Assembly: GCA_024220525.1 (NCBI GenBank)
Contig: JAMYWO010000100.1
Coordinates: forward strand, 62,001 to 126,000
Source: Cochliopodium minus
Lineage: Eukaryota; Discosea; Himatismenida; Cochliopodiidae
Direction of reading: 5' to 3'
DNA length: 64,000 nt
Part shown: positions 45,221 to 57,116 of the stretch, in pieces
How the letters are laid out: every line of letters starts with the position of its first letter
How positions within the stretch are numbered: the stretch's first letter is position 1
Notes under the pieces: model-generated
Database searches by the model: none
Seen by the model: the letters and a program-made list of their open reading frames with translations, nothing else
What the model was told of the DNA's origin: nothing
Made by a program: the position numbers and the translations under genes

Positions 45221-48200
45221 GAAATAGATTAAATTCTCTTGGTGTAAAAGCGGGATCTACAATAACAATTGCCACATTCAATAGGTACAGCAAAAAAAAT
45301 TAAAAAAAAACCTTTTTGAATTATTAACGATGCTCAAATCAAATTTAAAAAATATTATAGAATATGGTAAGTGATAAATTCAAGAAAATATGGAATAATA
45401 ATACAAATTCAAATAAAATAAAGAAAATATCAATTATGGAACTAAGGAAGAAAAAATATTTTCACTTTAAAAATAAATATTTTCCATTTAGGCTCGCATA
45501 TGATCCCAATAACAAAGGAGATATAACAATAGAAAATGCCATAAATTTTTTGAGGGATTTCGCACAGGCTATAGAGATAGAATTCACTAATGAATTGGCA
45601 GAAAGCACATTGAAGGAATGCAGAAGAACACCAAATGGGACATTATCCAAAATTGAATTTCAAAGATTATTCGCATCAATAATTAAAAAGACATCTCTTG
45701 CAAATTTGGTAAATATAATCTAAAAACATTGAAATTATAATCAAATATAATTAAATAATTTCAAATCTAATCAAGAATGATTTTCTATTTTAAACAAAGA
45801 AAACTAAAAAGTTCATTTGCTTTTTGCCTATGTTAAATTTATTTTTACAAAGAAATAGACTTGTCCAAATATTACAACTTTGTTAGCGGATAAAATTTTT
45901 TTACTAACAAAATTTAAACTGTTGTAATATTTTTGGACATCCCTAACAAAGAAATATAATCTGTTTAAAATTCATTTTTTTAATTTTGAAACTGACTATT
46001 TTTTTTTTTGCTTGTTAAATTCGATTGAATCAAGAAAGATAAAAAATTTTAATAACACTATAATTCTAAAATTTAAAAAATTTATAAAGTCGATATTTTT
46101 TAAAATATATTTTAAATTAAAATTTTCATTAATTTCATAAAATGTAAAAAAAATTTTTTTTTTCAATAAATTTTTCATTAAAAATGTCCCCATAAAAAAG
46201 AAATCAGTTAATCTTTCCAAAAGTCTCAAAAATTTAACGGGGATCAGAATTGTGTTTTCTCCCAATCAGGTCAAGTTTTTCAGAATCGCATTTTACGGTA
46301 ACAAATTTGAAAAGAACGGAATGTCATATATAATAAGAAGAGGATTGCAAGAAAGGCTCACCTCGTTGATAGATCAATATAGGGTTAAGATGTTTACTTT
46401 GAAATATGATTTTTATTTTTTATTTATTTTTAATTTTTAATTTCATTTTTAATTTTATTTTTTATTTTTTATGGTTTTATTTTTTATTAGGAATCTTATT
46501 CCAAAAAACTCCCGCCAAACTATGTATTAAAATTTATTTCATATACTGATGACGTTCAGGAACTGAGGCGTCTGGAAAAAGAGAAAAACAATAATGAAAC
46601 GCAAAATGAGGAACACTATATCGAAATAACTAAAGTGGAAACTGGTAAAATTTTCATATTTTATTTTTATTTTTATTTTATTTTTATTTTTATTTTATTT
46701 TATTTCATTTTATTATATTTTATTATATTTTATTTTATTTTATTTTATTATATTTTATTTTATTTTATTTTTTTTTTTTTTGAATAGTAATGAATTATAG
46801 AGGAAAAATGTTGAAGAGGGGTTTAAGTGATATGAATAAAGGAAATTTATTTGAATTACAAAAATACAAAACAAGTAAATTTTTTTTTATTTTTTGTTTT
46901 ATTTTATGTTTTTTTATTCATTTTTTAAAAGGAACATTCATATTCGAGTCTTTTCATCATAAAGGAGACGAGAAAAATGAAAGAAAATTAGTCACACAAT
47001 ACAGAAAGGTTTCTATATTTACCACTTCCAAAGAGTTTCAGCCTAATGATACCACTGATCATTTTAGGATTGTTGGTGTTAATGAAGTAACTTTTTTTTT
47101 TAAATAAAATTTCTTCTTATTTTTATTTTTATTATTTTTCAAATTTTATTTTTTATTTTTTAAAATTTCTTGATATTTTGATTTTCATTATTTTTAATTT
47201 TTTAAATATTGATTTTTGATTTGTATTTTTTTTAATTATTATTTTTCATTTTAATTTTTAAAATTTTTAATTTTTTTAATCTTGATTTTTGATTTTTAAA
47301 TTTTTAATTTTTATTTTTATTTTATTATTTTATTAATTATCTTTGATTCATTAAAATTTTAATTGAGAATTTTCCATTCATTTATTTTCATTATTTTTAA
47401 AAAGGAAACATTAGATCCTTTGGAAAATGCAATTATTATTATGGATGACAGAAACAAAGTGTTGTGGGAAGCTCTCATCATGGAAGATTCTCCCTCAAAA
47501 ATTACCATCATTTCAGGTATTTTGTACGGAAATTTGATGACCAGGATAGGTGAAGGTCCTCTTGGAATTTACACTACTTTTTTAGATCCAAAAATGGACA
47601 AATTAAATTATCAAGAAGAAAAATTAATCCAATTAAAGTTGTACATGTAAGCTTGACTTTTTTTCAAATTTTTTTTTATTAGTTTTTTAAATATTCTGCA
47701 AATAATTTGTTTATTTTTTTTTTTTTATTTTTTTATATTTATTTTTTTACATTATTATTTAATATTTTTTTTATTTTTTAATATTTTTCTTTTTCATAAA
47801 AATTCTGATAACATTTTTTCCATTTTTCATTTTTTTTTGATTTTTGATTTTTGATTTTGATTTTTAAATTTATTTATTTTTTATTTTTTTATTTTTTTAT
47901 TTTTTATTTTTTAATTTTTATTTTTTATTTTTTAATTTTTATTTTTATTTTTTATTTTTTATTTTTTTTTTTTTTTATTTTTTTAGGAATCAATTCATTG
48001 TTTTTACACAAAAGGCAATTGAGGTGTTTGGAGAAGGGATGACATCCAACATGACACCTTGGTTCAAAGAATCTATCATTGAATACAGAAAACTCCGTGA
48101 TCTTATGTACGATAGGTCATGGGACTCTCAACTCATTGACATACTGCCTCCTTTCGATCCTCTAGAGGAAGAAGAGGAGGTTTAATTTTTTTAAAAAAAA

Positions 48201-48894
48201 GTTTTTTTTTTGTTAATTTCTTTCTTTTGTTTTTTGTTTTTTGTTTTTTTTTTTAAAAATATTTAATTATTAATTTTTATTCTTATCATATTTAATATTT
48301 CTCCATTTTTTTTTAAACATTTTTACTTAACATTATTTTTTGTTAAATTTATTTTTTTATAAAATTTAATATTTTTTATTTTTTTATTTTTATTTTTTCA
48401 TTTTATTCTCATTCTTAATTTTTTTTTCCTGTTTTATTTTTTCATTTACATTTCTTTTTTTGAAGGACAAAAACCCTCAACCAAGAAAACTAAATCAACA
48501 AGACGATTTCTCACTGAGACCATCTCTCCTCTCCGCCTCCGCCAACGAAGTGCACAACGTAGAAAGCGTTCCCATCCTCACCGCCTCCTCCAAAAGCACC
48601 GAATCCATCCTCAAGTTCGTTGAAGACATCGAAGAGGCTCCCTTGACTAGCCCCTTTGAATTCAAACAGTTTTTTCGATCTCTAAGAGAAAGCGGAGATT
48701 ACATCAATTTCATTCAAAACCCTTTTGACAATTTTATCACTCATGATCTTGATGATTCTTTGAATAGTGATAACAACTGCAATGTTGTTGAGCTTAAGGA
48801 TGTCAGGCTTTTGCCTCTTTCTAACGACGTTGTTGTTGTTGGTGATGATAAAAATGATGTTAATCTCATCATTTCTGAGAATAACAACTTATAG
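45221..48894 (+). CDS. Unrecognised multi-exon protein with an EF-hand-like segment
   Basis: The upstream exon 45221-45284 reads NRLNSLGVKAGSTITIATFN and joins, directly or through a six-base microexon at 45361, to the exon at 45492 (LAYDPNNKGDITIENAINFL, ELAESTLKECRRTPNGTLSK, FQRLFASI). This resembles a pair of degenerate EF-hands; the first loop has D, N and G in place but lacks the last acidic ligand. Later exons: VKFFRIAFYGNKFEKNGMSY; LPPNYVLKFISYTDDVQEL; GKMLKRGLSDMNKGNLFELQ; TFIFESFHHKGDEK; ENAIIIMDDRNKVLWEALIM; an acidic segment (DPLEEEEE); and a long terminal exon with unstructured Ser/Asp-rich sequence ending NNNL TAG/TAA near 48894. The GK.LKRG...F.L...FIFES... pattern could be a PH-like fold. 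The first exon is not found. The intron 45,712-46,270 carries a foldback element. Function unknown. Confidence 0.65.
45861..45940. repeat. Foldback (MITE-like) element, copy 2
   Basis: Left arm TTGTCCAAATATTACAACTT then TGTTAGCGGAT; right arm CTAACAAAATTTAAACTGTT then GTAATATTTTTGGACAT. The ends TGTCCAAA..TATTACAAC and its inverse are complementary, with an extra segment on the right, making an imperfect hairpin of about 80 bases. It shares the central TTTGTTAGCGGAT and AACTGTTGTAA with the copy at 5604-5685. Like that copy it lies in an intron more than 500 bases long. Confidence 0.7.
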
Positions 48895-49466
48895 GAAGAT
48901 CTTTTTTGCACTTTTTTGTTTAAGAAATTAAAAAAAAAAATTTTTTTTTTTTTTTGATTTTTTTTTTTTGATGGAATCAAAAAGGAACCAAGATGTCTTT
49001 ACAAATTATTTTCTTAGGTTAATGTGAATCTTTGTGAAAAAGTTTTGAGATTAATTTGATCTTCAATCCCTTTTTTTTTGGAACCAAGAGATTTTGAAAA
49101 AATAAAATTTTAAAATTAAATAAAAAAAATTAAAAAAAAAAAATAAAAAAAAATTGAATTGGGAAGAAAGAATAATTTATTAAAATTTAAATCAATAAAG
49201 GATTTTGACTTGCAGAATTATATTATATCAAACCAAACAAATAATACTTTGCCAATCAAAATCTTCAAATTTTCAGATAGATTTATTAATCCCGATCTTC
49301 AAACCGAAAATAAAGAAAAAAAATTTGGTAAGGAAAATAACAAAAAAATACTCTATATTTATAAAATGGATAGAACCTATAAAGAATATGACAAGATATT
49401 GAAATTGTATACCCAAATGTATTTTTTCATAAAGAATTTTAAAACCAACATTCAAAAGGCAATAAA
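48895..49466. other. Low-complexity leader before the RING gene, possible small ORF
   Basis: Homopolymer-rich sequence, then an open stretch 49162-49491 without an ATG at its head (ISNQTNNTLPIKIFKFSDRF, KMDRTYKEYDKILKLYTQ). It overlaps the ATG chosen for the RING gene in another frame. It may be part of an earlier exon or decayed sequence; I cannot decide. Confidence 0.3.
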
Positions 49467-50891
49467 ATGGATAATCAACTGGATGATATAATGATCGAGA
49501 AAATAAAGAAGAATGCTTCATCATCGAGCACCATAAAGAAAAAACGCAAGATGAGAAAAAGGCACTCCAACAAAGAAGGAGGCACCATCATCTCCAACAG
49601 CCACATCAAAGCGAGCTCGCTCAGAGAAAAGACCAACAACAGATCCTCGCTGGAAAATCAGCCCAAATACAATTCGATGAGGGGATCTGATGAGAAGGAG
49701 AGGAAGACAATCATAAGGAGACCCAGATCGATATCTTTGCCTCCAAAAAAGTTTCATTTCAGCAAGGAGAAGGCCGAAAAGATCTCGCAGATGTTGATGG
49801 AGGCGAGGGAGAAGATGCCCAAGGTGATTGAATCTATCAAGCGGATGGAGGAGTACAATAGATCGCAGAGGCATATGATCGAGAAGTTACAGATTACCAA
49901 TTCCAATTTCAGGGAGATCATCATTAAATTGAAGGATTCAATGATGGTAAAAAAAATCAAATTAATTTATACGTGATATTTTTCAAATATAAGATTTGAA
50001 ATTTGAGATTTCTTTCAATCAAAATTTCATGTCTAATTATATCAGATGATTTCCAAAAAGATTAACTGATTTTCCAAAAATTTTTTATGTGAGTTCTCAC
50101 TGTATCTTGATAACATATATCAGGAAGACTAATATTTATTTATTTTTTGTTTAAATTTCTGTGTTGGTTTTATACTCTATAAAATTTCAAAAAAATTAAA
50201 CATTTCTTGTAGATCTTATTGTTGAAATCTTAAATCTGATAAATCAATAGCATTTAAAAATTTTAAATTTAATGTATCAAATTACAAACTTTTTTTTTGA
50301 ACAAAAGTGTTTAATAATTTGACATCTCTAATTAATAAATAAAAAGAAAAATATAAAAAGAATTAATCCTGAATTAAAAACAAAATTTCTATATTTATGA
50401 AATTAAAAAAATGATGGAGACTTTAATCAAAACTTTTAAAAAATTTAATTTAATACAAAATTTCTTTTAAAACAATTAAAACTTTACAAATAAAAAAGGT
50501 GGAATTGCAAATCAACGACAGATTGCACAAAAAACTTTCGATACTTAGGAAAGTGAACGAAGAAATGAACCTTATCAAAAAGCCCTCCAAAACGGACATT
50601 TCAGACCTCGTCACCCAAGACTCCATCCTCAGTCCCACCGTCTGTGTCACCTGCAAGTGGAGGAAAATCAACGTTGTCCTCTTACCTTGTTCACACTTTA
50701 TCATCTGTGAGATCTGTGCTAGTTCTTTGCCTCGTTTTCATGATTCAAAGTCTCGTTGTTGTCCCGTTTGTAAAACTAATGTCGTCGCTGTTGTCAAGTG
50801 CAATTTGGATTCGGAGAAGTTCTGTTCTTCATCGTCTGGTTCGCAGGATTCTCAGGAGAAGATGCCTTTCAGTTTTTTCGAGAACTTTTGA
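49467..50891 (+). CDS. RING-finger (C3HC4-type) probable E3 ubiquitin ligase
   Basis: Two exons around an intron of about 550 bases (49,947-50,498). Exon 1 (ATG 49467, MDNQLDDIMIEKIKKNASSS) is basic and disordered (KKKRKMRKRHSNKEGG, RRPRSISLPPKKFHF), then a coiled-coil-like helix (MEEYNRSQRHMIEKLQITNS). Exon 2 continues the helix (ELQINDRLHKKLSILRKVNE) and ends in a RING: CVTCKWRKINVVLLPCSHFI, ICEICASSLPRF, CCPVCKTNV. The order C-x2-C, C-x-H, C-x2-C, C-x2-C and the compact spacing resemble the C-terminal RINGs of MDM2/IAP/MGRN-like ligases, which bind E2 enzymes. The protein (about 290 aa) is probably nuclear, from the basic region. A possible third foldback element lies in the intron. Confidence 0.85.
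50268..50322. repeat. Possible third, diverged foldback element
   Basis: Within the long RING-gene intron, TCAAATTACAAACTTT and AACAAAAGTGTTTAATAATTTGACATC form an imperfect hairpin and resemble the outer arms of the foldbacks at 5604 and 45861 (TGTCCAAATATTACAAC.. and ..GGACATCCC). The central TTAGCGGAT is missing. Identity is weak enough that chance AT-rich similarity is possible. Confidence 0.3.
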
Positions 50892-51279
50892 TTCAGTCTT
50901 ATTTCGGAATTGTGTGAAAGGGAATTTTTCGACCTTTCCTTATTTATTTTTATTTGTATAAAATTAAATTTTTTAAAATGATTTCGATCTACTTATATAA
51001 AAAATGATTTTGAGTTCAAATTCATTTCTTGATCTTTAAATTTTAAATTGGAAAGATAATTAAAATTGATTTGTTTAGTAAAATTTAGGATAATAAAAGT
51101 TTGATCTTTTATGTATTTGAGATTAAAAAGGTTTTTTTTTTTTTCTTGTTATCAAATTCTATGAAAATTCAGTTAAAAAAATTTATAAATAAAAAAAAAA
51201 AAAAATTGTTAAAGTTCAAATCAAAAAATAAAAAAAAAAAAAAGTAAAACGAATCACCTCAACAAGAATAAAAACAAGA
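50892..51279. other. Intergenic, no gene seen
   Basis: About 390 bases of AT-rich sequence between two plus-strand genes, with A-runs just before the next ATG. No coding-like frame or structured element is evident. Confidence 0.4.
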
Positions 51280-53560
51280 ATGAGAATGGATAATGATAAT
51301 GAAGAACAACTCGAAGAATATCAAATTATAGAGCAAAATGACGACATAAACATCCCATTGCCACCTCCTCCACCTCCAATTTACTCAATGTTTAAGGATA
51401 ATGAAGAAGAAAAGGAGAATATGAAGATAAATGAGAACAATTTGATCGATCAAAGAAATAAGCTAAAACCAACAGTGATATTAAGAAATAAAGAGGAAAT
51501 AGATCCATACACCAGCATATCGATGCAAATACAAAATGGAATAAAGGAAAGGACAAAGAGAATGCAAAAAACATTGACGGAAACTCAATTAAAAACTGCA
51601 AATCAACTCAAAGAAGATATATCACAAATAAATGTAAGATAATTACAATTTATACATGATACTTAGATATATTATCCACTCATGTGAAGAAATTTTTAAT
51701 TTAATTAATTTTATTATTCAGTTCGTCAGTTTGCAAGAAGCAATCAAAATCTTCCAAAAAGCAAAACAATTTGAAAAAGAGTTCCAAAACACACAAATAC
51801 CAGAATGGCCATCACAGAATCTTGCATCGATACAGCTGATGCTTAACATTCATCAATCGATCGAGTTATCGTTGACCAACAGCTTCAACATCATCCAAAA
51901 CAAGCTAGGGAAAAACCAAAAAGTGATAGGATCAATAAGAAGCCCTGATAATCTAAGAAGCAACCTCGATATCTTATTGAACAACTCCAATCTCATTCAA
52001 AATCTTATCGTTGAAAATGAGGGGATTAACTTAAAGTTAAAAATAAAGCTGCAAATAGAAAAAACGATGGAGTTTACTGTAAAGCTGGTCGGAATATTGT
52101 TCGGTGTCATTTTCGATATGTATGACAGCATCGAGAAGTGTATGAGCAAGTTTGACAAAAGCTACAAGATTAAGAACACGTTCAACTGGATCAACAAAAT
52201 TTTGGAGTACGTTTTGTTGACAAAGACTCTTCTTAGACAAAAGTTTATTTTCAATCAAGAGAATGTACTTGCTGATTTTCTTTACACTGAAGAAGAATTC
52301 ATCAAGAACTTTGAATTGGAAAACGCGGAAAAGGTCAGACAAATGAAAACTCATCTTGTAGAGAATTATGGGGAGGTTTTGAATTACAAAATAATTGGGA
52401 GGGAGGAGCATCCGATGAAGTTGGGATACAACAATTTAAAACTAAACAATTCTGGTTCCTTCAACTTGAAAAAGAGCGGTAGCAATACAAGGATAGAAAA
52501 TAATGAGAACAAGAACAAAGAAGAGTTTCCCGTCCATTACTATTCTTCTTTACCATTGGGATTTCAAGAAATCGAGAAGATTTTGGACCAAGATCCTAAG
52601 AAGAAAGAAAAGTTAAATCAGGTGGACAACAAGGGACTCACCCCTCTTTTCGTGTCTATCTTGCAAAACATGGAAAAGAACGTTCTCTACTTTATCGAAA
52701 ACTCCTGTGATGTGAATTCCAAAGACATCAACGGAAACACCATCTTGCACATCTCGATTCAAAAGTCATTCAATGTCATCTCTTCTGTACTTCTCTCAAA
52801 TCTTGTTTTCACTTCTCAATTCGACATCAACAATAAGAACAGCAAAGGAGAAACGGTGTTGCATCTTTTGGCCAGGAACAACAACCTTTCTCTTCTTTTG
52901 AAAATCATCCAAACTTTCAAACAAGTCGATTTGTTTTCTCAAGATCTTTACAATCGTACCCCCTTTGAACTTTTATCTGTTAAATCCAACATTTCCTTTT
53001 CTCCTCCAAAAAAGAATGATAACCAAACCATGGACTTCTCCAGCTACTTCAACAACCAAAGTTTGAGCGATCTCACCTTTGTCTTTGAGCCACATCATGA
53101 AAAACCCTCCATTTTCGCTCACAGAATCATTCTTTGTGGCCAATCCGAACCCTTCAAACAAATGCTCGGTTCGGAAAGTTGGTCCGAGAATAAGGAAAGA
53201 GAAGTCCTTCTAAAAGATGTTGATCCTCTTTCTTTTCATCACTTCTTGTCATCTTGTTACAAGGGACATTCCGAACTCAATTCTCTTAAATACACTGAAG
53301 ACATTGTTTTTGGTATTTTGAAGCTTTCCGATCGTTTTCTCGTTCGTTGGTTGAAGGAGGAGTGTGAATTTTGCCTTTCTGAGAAGATTACTCTCGAAAA
53401 TTGCTATTGGATGTTTGAAAGTGTCAAATCTTTGGACGGTTTGACTTCTCTAAAGCTAAAATTATCTCAGTTCATCTTGAATAACTACCATACCATCCAA
53501 AATGACGATGATTTTTCGGTCATTTCTTCTGTATTATCTTTTTTGAGCCTTCAAAAATGA
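51280..53560 (+). CDS. Ankyrin-repeat BTB/POZ protein
   Basis: Two exons: 51280 to about 51,631 (start MRMDNDNEEQLEEYQIIEQN, a polyproline run PPPPPPP, helical end) and about 51,723-53560. The second begins SLQEAIKIFQKAKQFEKEFQ and has a long helical region. Ankyrin units follow about halfway (KGLTPLFVSILQNMEKNVLY, DVNSKDINGNTILHISIQKS, NKNSKGETVLHLLARNNNLS), then a BTB/POZ domain (SLSDLTFVFEPHHEKPSIFA, HRIILCGQSEPFKQML, VDPLSFHHFLSSCYKG) and a BACK-like helical tail (DRFLVRWLKEECEFCLSEKI, LENCYWMFESVKSL). BTB proteins of this plan are usually Cullin-3 adaptors that choose substrates for ubiquitylation; the ankyrin repeats would bind the substrate. About 735 residues, no membrane segment. A clean gene with good coding character throughout. 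Confidence 0.9.
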
Positions 53561-53737
53561 AAATTTTGTTCATATTATTAAAAAAATTGTATAATTCAAA
53601 AGTTTGGTTCTTTTTTTCAATTTCAAAATTAATAAAAAATGTTTTTTCTTTTCTTTTTGTTTTTCAAGGAATATTTTTCGTTGCTTATCAATTTTTTTAT
53701 CTCTTTCTTTGCTCTTGTCTCAACTAATAAAAGAATA

Positions 53738-54110
53738 ATGTTATGGTTGACACTAGTTAATTTTTATTTTAAATTTATAAAAAAAATTGAAATCATTTTA
53801 AATGGGGAAAAAATTGAGTGTGAATATACGCAAATTAGTAGAGAGGTAAATTTTTCTTTATTTCTTTATCAAATCCTATGATTAATTCCCTTCAAAAAGC
53901 AAGAAGATAGGAACAGATAATCTAAAGGAGATTTATATCTCTTTTACTTCAAGAAAAGATATCAACCAAAATATCAATAAAACAGCAGCATTCAATTTCA
54001 TAGAGCAGATCTTCGATATATTTAAACTAGAAAGGGAGAATCAAGAAGTAAAAAAATTTTTTATTGATCTGTTTTTAATTGAGGGAAAGTTGGATTATAT
54101 GAATGAATAG
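53738..54110 (+). CDS. Small unrecognised protein, two exons
   Basis: An exon with ATG 53738 (MLWLTLVNFYFKFIKKIEII, LNGEKIECEYTQISRE) ends in donor GAGAG|GTAAAT and joins in frame, after an acceptor AAAAAGCAAG, to KIGTDNLKEIYISFTSRKDI, NQNINKTAAFNFIEQIFDIF and KKFFIDLFLIEGKLDYMNE, TAG at 54110. About 105 residues. The N-terminus may extend further upstream (in-frame ATG at 53639 with a very hydrophobic stretch) and could then include a membrane anchor. No family is recognised. It may alternatively be the tail of a longer gene whose earlier exons are not visible. Confidence 0.5.
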
Positions 54111-54532
54111 ACAAATTCATTAATAATATTTGGTAGATATAAAAATTTGATACGTATGTATAAAGATATAATTATAATAAACGTTTAAATAAGTGATAAT
54201 TTTTTGTGGATTCAAAAATCTTTTAATACAAAGAGATTTGTTAGCATTATATTGTCGAGATCTGTTTATATCATGATTCAAAAGAATAATCTTCAAAATA
54301 ATGGTGAATTCTGTAATATCTTGATAATTCATTCAAATTATCTTCAAAATTCAAATCAATTACTTTTTTGGGATGCTCAGAATCATATCTTCTTGAGAAA
54401 TTAAAAGATTGTATTTTTTGTTTAATTTTCGATTCAATTCTTAGTTCTTACTGCAAAATTCACCTGCATAAAAGATGAGAAATTATTATTCAAACATAGA
54501 AAATTTTTTATCTTAAAATTTTTTCAATAAAG
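54111..54532. other. AT-rich stretch, no clear gene
   Basis: An open plus frame near 54,204-54,404 (KSFNTKRFVSIILSRSVYIM) has some coding character but no donor or acceptor linking it in frame to its neighbours that I can establish. It may contain the missing first exon of the next gene. Confidence 0.3.
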
Positions 54533-56086
54533 GGAGAATTGCCCAAAATGATAGTCGAAAAACTTTTCAAACAAAAAAAAAAGATTGGATTCGAAGAGTT
54601 CAGAGAGGCGTTCCTGATGGCAATAAACTCAGATCCTTCGTCTGATGATAGAGTACAATTAACAGAAACATTAAACGTAAAACATAAAAATAAAATTAGA
54701 AATAAAAAAAATTTTTATCCACATAAAAAGTTCATAATTTTTTTCAAATTATTATTTTTTTGTTTTTTCAAATTTCTTTTTTTTTTTTTTTAAAAAAAAG
54801 TTAAAAGCAATGACACAAAAAATGAAAAATATAAACTTAGAAGAAGAACGAATTCCTAAAAATATCCCAGAAGAGCCTACATTGGAGGAGAAATTCGAGG
54901 TAACTCAGACTGAAGAACTAGAAATGAGTCCATTATTAAAAGAAAAAGCAGGTGACATAGTGGTGTGCAATCAGTGTAAAAATCTGTATCTTTCACAAGT
55001 AATTTAAATTTTTTTTATTTTTTAAAAATTAAATTATTTTTTATTAATCAAATAATTTTTTAAAATTCAAATTTTTTTTTTTTTTTTTTTTTCATTGAAA
55101 AAATTGTTTAATATATATTCTCTCTTTTGCTTATTCCTTTTTCGAAACAAAATTAAAAAACTATGGGTTTGATTTGCAGCTTTTAACTGCTTTCATCCTA
55201 ATTATTTTTTTTATTTTTTATTATATTTTTCATTTTTTTTCATTTTTTTTCCTATTAGATTGGTTGTTATTGCGGTAAAATTGGTAAATCAGAACCAATG
55301 GAGGACCCAGAAGAAACGAAATATGGGGGAAAACAGTTCAAAAAAAAAATATTGTACATTCTCATCATACATAAAATTGCAAAATCAAAAAACGTAAAAA
55401 ATAAAAAAATTATTTCTAAAATAGTTTAAAAAATATTTTAAAGAAAAATATTTCTCCGATTTTGCAAAGTTTTGGGAAAATAGACAGGAGACTCATTGTT
55501 TCTGTATTTGCAAAAAATCAAATTAAAAGGATTGGATTTCCGTGCTTATTTCAAAAAGATGTAAAAAATTTTTTTTAAAAAAATTTAAAATTTAAAAAAA
55601 AAATATTTTCATTTTTATTAAAAAGTACACAATAGAAGATGGTTTCTTCAGATTTATTCAAATAACTGTCGATGAAGATGACTGGTATGCTTGGGGTGTT
55701 CAATTCCATATCAGCAGAATCATCAACTCAGATCCTTTCAACGCCATCCTCTTCGACAAAAGACTTCAAAAAGTTGCTGAATGGGAAAAACCACATTTTG
55801 TATTAGGAAATAACATTGCTCATTCTGAAAAATCAGTGAGACTAAGAAAAGGATGTAAATAATTTTTTTTTAAAGAAAAATTTCAATTATTTCATTTTTT
55901 TTTTTTTGTAAAGTGTATTTTCTTGGTTTTAGAGGGGGTTGTTCTCTAAAACAAGCCGATAGTGGGCCTAGTTTTCTTTATTTCAGTTATCCTGTTGAGA
56001 AAGCCGCTCCACAAACCACTGATAACATTTCTTTCACTGGCACTGGAGTTTTTTCTGTTTGTCTTCTCATTTCTCCCCTCATTTAA
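54533..56086 (+). CDS. Unrecognised multi-exon protein with paired-Cys motif
   Basis: The first visible exon (54533) reads ELPKMIVEKLFKQKKKIGFE then EFREAFLMAINSDPSSDDRV, an EF-hand-like helix pair. Next exon: a Glu-rich linker, then VVCNQCKNLYLSQ, continuing after an intron as IGCYCGKIGKSEP; C-x2-C ... C-x-C could bind zinc. Then FGKIDRRLIVSVFAKNQIKR, a larger exon TIEDGFFRFIQITVDEDDWY, AWGVQFHISRIINSDPFNAI, EWEKPHFVLGNNIAHSEKS, and a last exon VYFLGFRGGCSLKQADSGPS ending TAA at 56086. The alternating hydrophobic pattern of the second half suggests beta structure. No ATG precedes the first exon in frame, so a 5' exon is missing. The intron at about 55,000-55,258 carries copy 2 of the dispersed repeat. 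I do not recognise the family. Confidence 0.55.
55093..55205 (+). repeat. Dispersed ~110-bp intronic repeat, copy 2
   Basis: Same element as 14688-14800 and in the same orientation relative to the host gene: CATTGAAAAAATTGTTTAAT, ATATTCTCTCTTTTGCTTAT, CGAAACAAAATTAAAAAACT, ATGGGTTTGATTTGCAGCTT, CTTTCATCCTA. Here GCAG and CTGC flank CTTTTAA, making a small hairpin that is less perfect in copy 1. Confidence 0.65.
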
Positions 56087-56149
56087 ATTACCTTCAAATT
56101 TTATAAAAAATAAAAATTAAAAAAAAATAAAAAAAAATTAAGATTATTT

Positions 56150-57068
56150 ATGAATCAAAACACAATAAACAACGATAATGATGTTGAAATGAATAAAAGG
56201 CAAAGATTTGAAGAGGATGATGATTCAAGAGAATTAGGTTTATGTTTTGGAAAATATATATCACCTTAAATAAATATATTTTTTTGACTCTCTTCCTATT
56301 TAAAGATATTATGGATATCAATGTTAAGGATATTGAAATTCCTACAAATGATTATAGGAAGGTATCAAATCATCAATACTACCCATTGATCCACGAATCT
56401 ATGTACAAATCAGCCATGGCAGGGTTTCCTCACATGGGAACGAATATACCCTCGGTAGAAATAGAATTCCAAAATACAGATAAAGAGAAAGAATTGAATG
56501 AATTATACCTCAATTACTATCTATTGATGAACCAGAATATCCTTCAACAAGGGATGGTAATGTCAGAAATTGATAAATTCTGTCAAGATTATTTGGCACA
56601 ATTGTGTCAAAATGAAAAAGAAACAGAAAATTCTCCTCTATCTGAGATTCTGATAAATGAAAAGAAAAGAAAGAATGACTACGAAACTTTCCGTCGTCCA
56701 CTAGTCGCTCAATACAGACCCAGAAACTTTCTCCCTCACAACTATGATCCTTCCACTTCAAAAAAGGGAAAACAAAAATTTGAGAAAAGCAAAGTTTCGA
56801 TTTTAAAAGAGTGGTTCTTTCAGCACATAGAAAATCCATATCCACAAAAGTAAAAAAAAAAAATTCATTTTATTTCTTGTAAAAAAATTGTTTCAAATTT
56901 ATTTTTTGCTTTTTATAATTTAGTGATGAAAAAATTATGTTGAGTGAAAAAACTGATCTTCCCTTGAAATCTATTGACCAATGGTTCACCAATGCAAGAA
57001 GGAGATTGGTTCCTCCACAAATCAAAGAAAATTTTTCTTATAAAACCAAAAATACAAAAAATAATTAA
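56150..57068 (+). CDS. TALE-class homeodomain transcription factor
   Basis: Three exons: ATG 56150 (MNQNTINNDNDVEMNKRQRF), a central exon and a terminal exon ending TAA at 57068. The centre has a PBC/KNOX-like helical region (ELNELYLNYYLLMNQNILQQ, EIDKFCQDYLAQLCQ) and a basic stretch. The homeodomain starts KGKQKFEKSKVSILKEWFFQ, then HIENPYP, the position of the three-residue TALE insertion, and after an intron continues DEKIMLSEKTDLPLKSIDQW and FTNARRRLVPP. The WF.NARRR recognition helix is typical of TALE proteins (TGIF/PBX/KNOX type). It should bind TGAC-type sites in the nucleus. About 255 residues. The upstream helices may be a heterodimerisation domain; I would not assign MEIS or PBC class by eye. 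Confidence 0.9.
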
Positions 57069-57116
57069 AATAAAAAAAAAAATAAAAAAAAATTCTTGAT
57101 TAATAAAAAAAAAAAA

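Noticed and set aside
54204-54404. Possible tRNA or exon
   Set aside because: No cloverleaf could be drawn and no in-frame splice link was found.
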